From: Chryseobacterium caseinilyticum
GTDB taxonomy: Bacteria > Bacteroidota > Bacteroidia > Flavobacteriales > Weeksellaceae
Assembly: GCF_014837145.1 (NCBI RefSeq)
Contig: NZ_JACYFS010000001.1
Span: 620,001-684,000 of the forward strand
Direction: 5' to 3'
Length of the DNA stretch: 64,000 nt
Shown here one piece after another: positions 7,814 through 15,953 of this stretch (within the stretch, counting starts at the first letter, position 1; each line of letters opens with the position of its first letter). A model generated the notes under the pieces. The model made no database searches and had not been told where the DNA came from. It saw only the letters and a program-made list of their open reading frames with translations. The translations under genes were made by a program, and so were the position numbers.

Positions 7814-8527
7814 TTAAGGTAAAATGTATTGTCCAAATTTAATCAGCCATAAATAAAATCCCAAAATACCTCCCACTAAGCCTGCCGAAATAAAAGTTAA
7901 AACCTGATTTTTAGGAAGCAGACTGAGAATGGTAAACAACACGATCAGACCAAGAATTCCGGTAATGCTGTGAATTGTCCAGATATTAAAATCTAAATAC
8001 CTCGCAAGTCGCAACTCATCAGCTCTCATGGATTTTTCACCTGTAAAAATATAGCCAGCAGTCCACATAAAAGAGTTAGCAGTTTGTCTTAACCAGAACA
8101 GTGAGCAAAACACCAGAAGCCATCCTGTAACAGTTGTTTTATTCACAGAAAAAATTTTTTTTCTATATACTAACAGCAGTACAAATCCTATAGTTCCGGT
8201 AATCATGGTTTGAAGAGGTCCGCCGGCAAGGATTTTTATTCTGTCACTTCTGTATTCTTTTCTTTTGGCATCATAATTTTGTTTCCCGGGAAAACTCAGA
8301 TTATTTTTAATTTCGAAAGAGTATTTTTCAAAAGTAGAATCAAGGTATTTTCTCCTGACATCATTTTCGGTGTGCATACTTTGATAATCTATTCTTGCAT
8401 CATATCCCAAATATTCTGCAACAGCGTAATGTCCAAGTTCATGACTTAAAGTTCCTGCCACAGTCATGATGATAAACGTGAAGGCGAGAATTAAAAATAA
8501 TTTAAAATCAAAATAAAGATATTTCAT
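7814..8527 (-). CDS. M50-like membrane metalloprotease
   Basis: A 237-residue protein. Residues 8-28 are a membrane segment, followed at 28-33 by SHELGHY, the HExxH zinc motif seen in site-2 proteases (M50). There are about four more hydrophobic segments (near 105, 133, 185, 210). A second zinc-ligand motif (NPDG-like) was not found, so activity is unsure; a hydrophilic insert at 45-90 is also unusual. No partner genes. It may be an uncharacterised Bacteroidota M50 branch. Confidence 0.65.
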   Translation of the reverse strand: MKYLYFDFKLFLILAFTFIIMTVAGTLSHELGHYAVAEYLGYDARIDYQSMHTENDVRRKYLDSTFEKYSFEIKNNLSFPGKQNYDAKRKEYRSDRIKILAGGPLQTMITGTIGFVLLLVYRKKIFSVNKTTVTGWLLVFCSLFWLRQTANSFMWTAGYIFTGEKSMRADELRLARYLDFNIWTIHSITGILGLIVLFTILSLLPKNQVLTFISAGLVGGILGFYLWLIKFGQYILP

Positions 8528-8695
8528 CGAATATGTTTTGCATACGAATATATAAAATTGAGATCATTTTATTCTTTTAAAATGAATATACCTTTAGCAT
8601 TAATTTGGCTACAAAATCCGTTGAATCGGTTTAATTTTTCTTTGCCAATAATCTCAACTTTGTCATGTAAATAATTAACAACAAATACATTTATT

Positions 8696-9532
8696 ATGAG
8701 CACAAAAAAAGTATGGTTCGTTACAGGAGCTTCAAAAGGATTAGGTTTGGCTTTGGTTCAGAAACTTTTAGCCGAAGGTTACAGCGTAGCCGCAACGTCA
8801 AGATCACTGAAAAGTTTTGAAAACAGTATTCAGTCCTCAGAAAGGTTTCTTCCTTTGGAAATGGATCTTTTGAATGAAAACAATGTGAAAAAAGCAATTA
8901 CTGAAACGGTTGAGAAATTTGGAAGGGTAGACGTTATCGTCAACAACGCCGGATACGGACAGCTCGGAACTCTGGAAGAATTAACGGATGAAGAAAGCCG
9001 TAAAAATTTTGACACCAATGTTTTCGGTTCACTGAATGTGATCCGTCAGGCAATGCCTTTTCTGAGAAATCAAAAATCGGGATATATTATGAATGTCGCT
9101 TCAATAGGCGGAATTACAGGTGCTTTTCCTGGTTGGGGTGTTTATTGCGCGACGAAATTTGCAGTGGCAGGTTTTACAGAATCGCTTGCTTATGAAGTTG
9201 CCGAATTTGGGATCAATGCAACGGTGGTTTATCCTGGATATTTCAGAACTAATTTCCTTGATTCGGGGTCGATGACAACACCTGAAAATCCAATTTTGGA
9301 ATATACGGCGGCCAGAACTGTAGAGGCAAAACACAAAGAGGAAATCAACGGAAATCAGCCCGGAGATCCTGAGAAAGCAGCATCTGCTTTTATAAAACTT
9401 GCTGAGATGCAGAAACCGCCTGTTCATTTTGTGATGGGAACGGACGCGGTAGGTTTGGCAAAAGAAAAAATGAAAATGCTGGATGCAGATATTGAATCCA
9501 CTCTGGAACTGAGTAATTCTACCGACTTTTAA
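8696..9532 (+). CDS. Classical short-chain dehydrogenase/reductase
   Basis: A 278-residue SDR. The cofactor loop TGASKGLGL is at residues 10-18, NNAGYG near 84-89, the catalytic Ser in NVASIGG near 138, and Tyr/Lys in YCATKFA near 152-156. The length is a little above the classical 250, with a C-terminal extension that may shape a substrate pocket. The substrate is unknown. The AraC regulator gene follows 67 bases downstream on the same strand and may control it. Confidence 0.9.
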   Translation: MSTKKVWFVTGASKGLGLALVQKLLAEGYSVAATSRSLKSFENSIQSSERFLPLEMDLLNENNVKKAITETVEKFGRVDVIVNNAGYGQLGTLEELTDEESRKNFDTNVFGSLNVIRQAMPFLRNQKSGYIMNVASIGGITGAFPGWGVYCATKFAVAGFTESLAYEVAEFGINATVVYPGYFRTNFLDSGSMTTPENPILEYTAARTVEAKHKEEINGNQPGDPEKAASAFIKLAEMQKPPVHFVMGTDAVGLAKEKMKMLDADIESTLELSNSTDF

Positions 9533-9578
9533 GCTTCAAATTAAACCAAAAGATGGGGCAGTCTGCGAAGATTTGCCC

Positions 9579-9586
9579 TATCTTTG
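9579..9586 (+). promoter_or_regulatory. Candidate -7 promoter box for the AraC regulator
   Basis: TATCTTTG matches TAnnTTTG exactly and lies 13 bases before the ATG. No TTG was found at the expected -33 distance. Confidence 0.45.
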
Positions 9587-9599
9587 ATTTTATTTTATT

Positions 9600-10520
9600 A
9601 TGAAAAATAAGAAAATACTTACTTTAAATACCATTGCAGAATTCCATGAGATTGGTGGCCTGCCGAAGCCTGAACACCCTCTGATCAGCGTTTTTGATTA
9701 CACTGATGTTACTTATCAGACTGATGAAAAAAGCATTACCTGGCTGCAGCATTTTTACTGTATTGGTCTTAAACGAGATCTCTCAGGGAAATTCAGGTAT
9801 GGTCAGCAGCAGTACGATTTTGATTCAGGAATTGCCTCTATGGTATCTCCGGGACAGATTGTTGAGATCAAAGTTCCTGCAAAAAATGAAGAGAAACCCA
9901 CGGGAATCATTATGTGTCTGCACCCCGACTTTCTTTGGAATACTTCTTTAGCCAGAAAGATTAAAGACTATGAATTCTTCGGATATGCAGTAAATGAAGC
10001 ACTTTTCGTTTCTGAAAAAGAGGAGGAAATTATTTTAAACATTTTCAAAAATATTCAGCGGGAATATCTCAGCAATATCGACGATTTTACGCAAAACATT
10101 ATTGTTTCTCAGATCGAGGTGATGCTGAATTATTTCGAAAGATTTTATAAAAGACAGTTTATCACCCGCAAAAAAGGAAATCATCAGATCCTGGAACGCT
10201 TTGAAGATGTAATAGAAACCTATTTCAACAGCGGAAAACTATTGGAAAACGGGCTTCCAACCGCGCAGGAAATTGCAGAATCACTCCATATGTCACCGAA
10301 CTATCTCGGAAGTCTTTTAAAATCTCTTACAGGACAAAGCACACAGCAACATATCCATCAGAAACTGATTGATAAGGCAAAGGAAAGGCTTTCTACAACA
10401 CAACTGTCGGTGAGTGAGATTGCTTATGATATGGGATTTGAACATCCGCAGTCTTTCAGCAAACTGTTTAAAAGTAAAACCAGTCAGACACCTTTAGAAT
10501 TCCGATCATCATTTAATTAA
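9600..10520 (+). CDS. AraC family transcriptional regulator
   Basis: A 306-residue regulator. The first ~180 residues form a cupin-like sensor region without a motif I can assign. The C-terminal ~100 residues are an AraC double helix-turn-helix (PTAQEIAESLHMSPNYLGSLLK, then LSVSEIAYDMGFEHPQSFSKLFK), ending with TPLEFRSSF. It lies downstream of an SDR and 11 bases before a VOC-fold gene. AraC/SDR/VOC neighbourhoods commonly handle small reactive compounds, but the inducer is unknown. Confidence 0.9.
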   Translation: MKNKKILTLNTIAEFHEIGGLPKPEHPLISVFDYTDVTYQTDEKSITWLQHFYCIGLKRDLSGKFRYGQQQYDFDSGIASMVSPGQIVEIKVPAKNEEKPTGIIMCLHPDFLWNTSLARKIKDYEFFGYAVNEALFVSEKEEEIILNIFKNIQREYLSNIDDFTQNIIVSQIEVMLNYFERFYKRQFITRKKGNHQILERFEDVIETYFNSGKLLENGLPTAQEIAESLHMSPNYLGSLLKSLTGQSTQQHIHQKLIDKAKERLSTTQLSVSEIAYDMGFEHPQSFSKLFKSKTSQTPLEFRSSFN

Positions 10521-10531
10521 AATTAAAAATT

Positions 10532-10891
10532 ATGCTTACACAGATTCACCCAAAACTTCCGATGCGAAATAAAGCAGAAACTAAAAAATATTATATTGAT
10601 AAATTGGGTTTTGAACAGTTGAGATCTGATGATTTTCCTGATTATTTGATGCTGAGAAAAGATCATATTGAAATTCACTTCTTTCTATTTGCAGAAATTA
10701 ATCCCAAAGAAAACTATGGAATGGTGTATATTAGAGTTTCAGATATTGATGTTTTATATCAGTCTTTGTTAGATGCCAGGGTAAAAATTCATCCTAACGG
10801 AAGTCTGCAGACAAAACCTTGGGGGCAAAAAGAATTTTCTCTTCTGGATCCGGATTTTAATTTGCTGACTTTTGGCGAAGGCGTTTCATAA
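10532..10891 (+). CDS. VOC (glyoxalase/bleomycin-resistance fold) protein
   Basis: A 119-residue single VOC domain. Two beta-alpha-beta repeats are visible: KLPMRNKAETKKYYIDKLGF at the start and YIRVSDIDVLYQSLLDARVK in the second half, closing with KEFSLLDPDFNLLTFGE. The dimeric binding proteins of this fold include bleomycin-binding proteins; length and the lack of further domains fit that type. It is 11 bases after the AraC gene, so the two form an operon. Confidence 0.8.
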   Translation: MLTQIHPKLPMRNKAETKKYYIDKLGFEQLRSDDFPDYLMLRKDHIEIHFFLFAEINPKENYGMVYIRVSDIDVLYQSLLDARVKIHPNGSLQTKPWGQKEFSLLDPDFNLLTFGEGVS

Positions 10892-10997
10892 ATTCTCTGT
10901 GTCTACGTTTGAAAAAACACTTTCTTCACTAATAATGTAATTGTCATTTGTAAAAAATATCAGTTTCACGGATGTTTAAAAAGACAGCAATAATTTA

Positions 10998-12593
10998 TTA
11001 CTCCTTCAAAAACTTTTCATAAAAAATACCATCCTTCGTCTGAATTTTCAAATAGTAAGTCCCCTTCGCGAAATCAGAAACTTTAAATGATTTTTTATTC
11101 TTTTCCGTAGAAATAATTCTGCCTAGATTATCGTAAATCTGAACAGTCAAAATCTCTTTTTCAGAAACAATATTCACAATTTCTTTCGTAGGATTTGGGA
11201 AAATAGCAAGTTTGTTTTTCTTCACGAGTTCAGATGTATTTAAAACGGCATTAAAAAAACTTCCAAAATTTAAAATCCCATAACCCATCTGATCGGTGTG
11301 GCTTGGTGCAAGCGAAGCACTTGATCGCAAAGAATTTCTCATCGTATCTCTGTTCATTGTCGGGAAAGCCTGGATGAGACAAGCAACACCACCGGCAGCA
11401 ATGGGTGCAGCAATCGAGGTTCCGGTAACTGTAGCAGTTGTACTTCCGTTTACTGTTACGGACGCTGTTCCTCTTGCAGAAGCATCGGGTTTAATGGCTC
11501 CTGCAGAATTGGGTCCATAGGAAGAAAACGGTGATGAAGCACCTGTTTCGTCAACACTTCCGATACTGAAAACTTTAGTATTATCAGCTGGTGTCGTCAT
11601 GTAATGCCAAGGCTGTGTCCCTGAATTTCCTGCGGCAAAAAGCACAAAAATCCCTTTATTTACAGCAATTTCGGCACCTCTTGCAATAAAAGAAGTGCTG
11701 CCGTTCATCTGAGAATAAGTGTAGCTGTATTTCGGATCATCAAACAGGGCGTAACCTAAAGAGGTTGTAATTAAATCTACTCCCTGTCTGTCGGCTTCCT
11801 CGGCCGCTTCAATCCAGTACATTTCCTCTTCAGGAATTTCTACGGAAGCATTTTCACTTCGGTACAGATAAAAATTGGCGTCGGGAGCTGAACCAACAAA
11901 CACATCCTGAACATAACCAGCAATAGCTCCTAAAACCAAAGTTCCGTGAGCATTGAGCGTTGGTTCGTAAATATTTGATGTCTTCGCAACAAAATCATAG
12001 CCTGCTTTTATTTGATTATTCGTCCAAAGTCTTGAAAAAGTAGTTCCATTATCAACGCTTGGAAAACCTGAATCGATAACTGCTACAGCAATGCCAGTTC
12101 CAGTATAACCTGCGAGGTGAAGCGGTTTTAAATTAATCTGATCAATCTGATCCAATCCGGAACCATAATTAAAAACGGTATTGATGTTTTGAAATTCCTG
12201 AAATTTATTCTGATTTTGAACCTTCAATGTCAGCGAAGAATTTTTAGCAAAACTTTCCACCGACTGCACGAAAGGTAAAGCTTTAATCTGATTTACCTGT
12301 GCCTGATTCACATTCACAGCAACACCGTTCAGCCATTTAGATTTATCAGTCACCGTGAGTCCGAGATTTTGGATGGCCTGCACATAAGTGTTTTCCAATG
12401 GTGCATCCTGATCATTCAATCCAACGCCCAAAGCTGTTCTTCTGTTAAGCGATTTCTGGGTAAGTTCAGACAAAGGATTTGCGTAGAAAGCGGCTTTATT
12501 CGGTTTGCCATTAAAATACACAAAAACAAGCTCGGTTTGTGCCGAAACTGAAACCGAAATTCCTAAAGCCAAAGCAAATAGATATTTTTTCAC
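10998..12593 (-). CDS. Secreted subtilisin-like (S8) protease with T9SS sorting domain
   Basis: A 531-residue preproprotease. A signal peptide covers about residues 1-18, followed by a propeptide to about 130. The S8 triad is visible as Asp in VAVIDSGF, His in NAHGTLV and Ser in GTSIAAPIAAG. The last 75 residues form a type A T9SS sorting domain (LAIFPNPTKEIVNI ... KGTYYLKIQTKDG). It is therefore exported by Sec, then secreted or surface-attached through the type IX system. It is transcribed alone. Confidence 0.93.
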   Translation of the reverse strand: MKKYLFALALGISVSVSAQTELVFVYFNGKPNKAAFYANPLSELTQKSLNRRTALGVGLNDQDAPLENTYVQAIQNLGLTVTDKSKWLNGVAVNVNQAQVNQIKALPFVQSVESFAKNSSLTLKVQNQNKFQEFQNINTVFNYGSGLDQIDQINLKPLHLAGYTGTGIAVAVIDSGFPSVDNGTTFSRLWTNNQIKAGYDFVAKTSNIYEPTLNAHGTLVLGAIAGYVQDVFVGSAPDANFYLYRSENASVEIPEEEMYWIEAAEEADRQGVDLITTSLGYALFDDPKYSYTYSQMNGSTSFIARGAEIAVNKGIFVLFAAGNSGTQPWHYMTTPADNTKVFSIGSVDETGASSPFSSYGPNSAGAIKPDASARGTASVTVNGSTTATVTGTSIAAPIAAGGVACLIQAFPTMNRDTMRNSLRSSASLAPSHTDQMGYGILNFGSFFNAVLNTSELVKKNKLAIFPNPTKEIVNIVSEKEILTVQIYDNLGRIISTEKNKKSFKVSDFAKGTYYLKIQTKDGIFYEKFLKE

Positions 12594-12763
12594 GTATTTA
12601 TTTTTAGTAAAGATAAAACAAAATGAATAAAATTTTTGGCAGGATATTAAAATCCGTATTTTTACGAAAATATTTTTATTTAAAATCGCTAAAATTTAGA
12701 TTTAATCACAGTTTTTATGATTCGGCGATTTTTTATGACCTTTAATACAATAAAAATTTACAT

Positions 12764-13888
12764 ATGAAAAAGATTCAGATGGTTGATCTGCAAAGCCAAT
12801 ATTATAAAATAAAAAACGAAGTAGACAACGCTGTACTTAATGTAATGGATTCTGCGGCTTTCATTAACGGTCCGGAAGTAAAATCTTTCCAGACCGAACT
12901 GGAATCTTATCTTGACGTAAAACACGTAATCCCTTGTGCCAACGGAACCGATGCCCTTCAGATTGCACTGATGGCTTTAGACCTGCAGGAAGGCGACGAA
13001 ATCATCACCGCAGATTTCACTTTCGCTGCTACTGTCGAAGTTATTCATCTCTTAAAACTAAAATCAGTCTTGGTAGATGTGGATTATGATACATTTAATA
13101 TTTCACCGGAAGCTGTAAGAAAGGCGATAACTCCAAAAACAAAGGCAATTATTCCGGTTCATATTTTCGGACAGGCTGCGAATATGGAGGAAATTCTGAA
13201 AATTGCTGAAGAAAATAATCTTTTTGTAATTGAAGATAACGCTCAGGCAATCGGTTCAGATTTTACATTTGCTGATGGAACTACAAAAAAAACAGGAACG
13301 ATGTCAACAGTTGGAACAACATCCTTTTTTCCATCTAAAAACTTAGGTTGTTATGGCGATGGTGGTGCAATATTTACCAATAATGACGACCTTGCACACC
13401 GTTTGAGAGGTATTGTAAATCACGGAATGTATGAAAGATACTATCACGACGAGGTTGGCGTAAACTCAAGATTAGACAGTGTGCAGGCCGCTATCTTGAG
13501 AAAAAAACTTCCAAATCTTGATAATTATAATGATGCAAGAAGAAAAGCAGCAGATTATTATGACGAAGCTTTTGCAGGAAATGAAAATATTCTGACTCCG
13601 AAAAGGGCGGAACATTCTACGCACGTCTTTCATCAGTATACATTAAGAATAACAAACGGAAAGCGTAACGAATTACAGAAATTCTTAACAGAAAAAGAAG
13701 TTCCGGCCATGATTTATTATCCGGTAGCTTTAAGAAAGCAAAAAGCCTATTATCAGGAATCCAATGATGCGGATTTTGTGAATACAGACAAGCTTTTAGA
13801 TCAGGTAATTTCTCTTCCGATGCATACAGAATTGGATGATGAGCAGTTGAAGTACATTACTGACGCTGTTTTGGAGTTTATGGGATAA
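12764..13888 (+). CDS. DegT/DnrJ/EryC1/StrS aminotransferase
   Basis: A 374-residue PLP-dependent sugar aminotransferase. The Schiff-base Lys is in SFFPSKNLGCYGDGGA near residue 190, and the cofactor pocket shows CANGTDAL near 53 and VIEDNAQAIGSD near 158. It transfers an amino group to a keto-sugar nucleotide, as WbpE and relatives do, for surface polysaccharide. It heads a run of four codirectional genes with galE and a cytidylyltransferase, supporting a cell-surface sugar role. Confidence 0.92.
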   Translation: MKKIQMVDLQSQYYKIKNEVDNAVLNVMDSAAFINGPEVKSFQTELESYLDVKHVIPCANGTDALQIALMALDLQEGDEIITADFTFAATVEVIHLLKLKSVLVDVDYDTFNISPEAVRKAITPKTKAIIPVHIFGQAANMEEILKIAEENNLFVIEDNAQAIGSDFTFADGTTKKTGTMSTVGTTSFFPSKNLGCYGDGGAIFTNNDDLAHRLRGIVNHGMYERYYHDEVGVNSRLDSVQAAILRKKLPNLDNYNDARRKAADYYDEAFAGNENILTPKRAEHSTHVFHQYTLRITNGKRNELQKFLTEKEVPAMIYYPVALRKQKAYYQESNDADFVNTDKLLDQVISLPMHTELDDEQLKYITDAVLEFMG

Positions 13889-13889
13889 A

Positions 13890-14330
13890 ATGAAGAGGAG
13901 AGTTTTTAAATATAAAATTGTTTATTGGCTAATACTTTTAATAAACTTAATTTTATTAATCGGTTTCTCGCTAGGGTTGATTAATAGAATTGAGACGGAA
14001 ACTTTTGATGAGTATACTGGTGTACTTTCATATTGTGCCCTCATTTTGCTTTTTATTTTATCACTCGCTTCTCTCATAATGTTTATTGTAAAAAATAAAT
14101 ACTCAATCATCACTTTTTCATCAGTAATATTTGTAATATTTTTGACCATAAGTTTCTTCGTTTTTTATTCAGTATTTATAATCAAAGATTTTGGAGAAAA
14201 TACTTCAGATTTTTATGATTTACCTGTGGTCTACGGAATTATTGGGGCAATATTATTTATTACGAATTATTTTAAGTTTAAAGAAGATTTTAGTAAGCTC
14301 GAAATCGATGAAATAGGAAAATCAGAATAA
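13890..14330 (+). CDS. Unrecognised four-helix membrane protein
   Basis: A 146-residue protein with four hydrophobic helices (about 9-32, 48-70, 76-100, 112-130) and charged ends. I recognise no family. Its base composition is AT-richer than the genes around it. It begins one base after the aminotransferase stop and precedes galE by 38 bases, so it is co-transcribed but may be an unrelated recent insertion in the sugar operon. Confidence 0.6.
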   Translation: MKRRVFKYKIVYWLILLINLILLIGFSLGLINRIETETFDEYTGVLSYCALILLFILSLASLIMFIVKNKYSIITFSSVIFVIFLTISFFVFYSVFIIKDFGENTSDFYDLPVVYGIIGAILFITNYFKFKEDFSKLEIDEIGKSE

Positions 14331-14368
14331 CATTACTCATTACCAATTAAACATTACACATCAATAGA

Positions 14369-15391
14369 ATGGCAATATTAGTTACAGGAGGTCTCGGATA
14401 CATCGGTTCTCACACCGTTGTAGAACTGATCAATAATAATTACGAAGTCATTATCGTAGATGACCTTTCTCATTCTGAAAAATTTATTCTTCATAATATT
14501 GAAGAAATCACGGGCAAAAGACCCATTTTTTATCCTTTTGATTTAAAAAGAAAAGAACTCCTGAATCAGGTTTTTGATGCTCACAGTATCGAAGGATGTA
14601 TCAATTTTGCTGCATTTAAAGCAGTAGGAGAGAGCCAGGTAAAACCGATTGATTATTATGAGAACAATCTTTTTTCTTTAATCAATATTCTTCAGGAATT
14701 TAAAGAAAGAAATATTTCTAACTTTATTTTCAGTTCGTCATGTACGGTTTACGGGCAGGCAGACGAAATGCCAATCAACGAAGACACTCCGCTGAAAATG
14801 CCTGAAAGTGTTTACGGAAAAACAAAACAGATGGGTGAGGAAATTCTTGCTGATTTTGCGAAAGGCTACAATAAAAAAATATCGCTTCTGAGATATTTTA
14901 ATCCAATTGGTGCCCACGACAGCGCTTTATTAGGAGAATTACCAATAGGAATCCCAAATAATCTTGTACCTTACGTGATGCAGACCGCAGCCGGAGTAAG
15001 AGAAAAGCTGAGCGTCTGGGGCGATGATTATCCTACTTCAGACGGTACTGCAGTGCGGGATTATATTCACATTACAGATTTGGCAAAAGCGCACGTTGCA
15101 GCCTTGAAAAAATTGATGAATAATCAATCTGCTGATTCAGTTATTGATATTTTTAATTTAGGAACTGGCAGAGGATCTTCCGTTTTAGAGCTAGTAAAAG
15201 CCTTTGAAACTGCCAACAATGTTGAAGTTCCTTATCAAATCTGCGAGAGAAGAGAAGGTGATATTACAATTGCTTATGCCAACGCAGATAAAGCAGAAAA
15301 AGAACTCAGCTGGAAAGCCGAAACTTCTTTGGAACAGTCTTTGAAAACTGTTTGGGAATGGCAGAAATATTTACAATCAAGATCAAATTAA
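14369..15391 (+). CDS. galE: UDP-glucose 4-epimerase
   Basis: A 340-residue extended SDR, the usual GalE length. The NAD loop is TGGLGYIGSH at residues 5-14. The catalytic Ser lies in SSSCTVYG and the Tyr/Lys pair in YGKTKQ near 149-153. NPIGAHDS and RDYIHITDLAKAH are typical GalE segments. It interconverts UDP-glucose and UDP-galactose (or the N-acetyl forms). It sits in the sugar-nucleotide operon downstream of the DegT aminotransferase. Confidence 0.95.
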   Translation: MAILVTGGLGYIGSHTVVELINNNYEVIIVDDLSHSEKFILHNIEEITGKRPIFYPFDLKRKELLNQVFDAHSIEGCINFAAFKAVGESQVKPIDYYENNLFSLINILQEFKERNISNFIFSSSCTVYGQADEMPINEDTPLKMPESVYGKTKQMGEEILADFAKGYNKKISLLRYFNPIGAHDSALLGELPIGIPNNLVPYVMQTAAGVREKLSVWGDDYPTSDGTAVRDYIHITDLAKAHVAALKKLMNNQSADSVIDIFNLGTGRGSSVLELVKAFETANNVEVPYQICERREGDITIAYANADKAEKELSWKAETSLEQSLKTVWEWQKYLQSRSN

Positions 15392-15419
15392 TATAAACTA
15401 AAATATTTATTGAATACAT

Positions 15420-15875
15420 ATGAAAACCGAAAGAATAGGCATTACATTTTCCTCATTTGATTTACTTCACGCAGGACATATCAAGATGCTGGAAGAAGCG
15501 AAAACTGTATGCGACTACCTTATTGTTGGGCTTCAGATTGACCCATCGCACGACAGACCGAACAAAAACAAACCTACGCAGACAATTGTAGAAAGGTATA
15601 TTCAACTCAAAGGCGTTAGTGCTGTGGACGAGATTATTCCTTATTATACAGAAGAAGATTTGGAAGATATTTTGAAATCTTTTGTAATTGATGTAAGAAT
15701 CATTGGCGACGACTATGCCGACAGAGATTTTACAGGTAAGCAATATTGCAATGATAACGGAATTGAAATTTTCTACAACAAAAGAGATCACAGATTTTCA
15801 ACGAGTGATTTAAGAAAAAGAATCTACGAAGCTGAAAAAGCCAAAGCGTTAAAAAACGAATTTGAAACAAAATAA
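15420..15875 (+). CDS. Cytidylyltransferase-like nucleotidyltransferase
   Basis: A 151-residue protein of the glycerol-3-phosphate cytidylyltransferase / RfaE C-terminal type. The HxGH nucleotide motif is HAGH near residue 18, the second motif is RFSTSDLRKRI near the end, and VGLQIDPSHDRPNKNKP fits the family's substrate loop. It activates a phosphorylated polyol or sugar with CTP (or ATP). It ends the sugar-nucleotide run and is followed by a strong terminator. The exact substrate is unknown. Confidence 0.85.
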   Translation: MKTERIGITFSSFDLLHAGHIKMLEEAKTVCDYLIVGLQIDPSHDRPNKNKPTQTIVERYIQLKGVSAVDEIIPYYTEEDLEDILKSFVIDVRIIGDDYADRDFTGKQYCNDNGIEIFYNKRDHRFSTSDLRKRIYEAEKAKALKNEFETK

Positions 15876-15891
15876 TCTTCAGATTTCAAAC

Positions 15892-15932
15892 AAAAAAAGA
15901 GTTCAGTAACTTGTGTTACTGAACTCTTTTTT
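15892..15932. terminator. Bidirectional terminator
   Basis: An 18-bp perfect stem (AAAAAAGAGTTCAGTAAC and its complement) with a TTGT loop lies between two convergent genes. A-tracts precede and T-tracts follow the GC-containing part on both strands, so it can end transcription from either side. Confidence 0.9.
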
Positions 15933-15953
15933 ATTATTGTCAAAAACCAATTT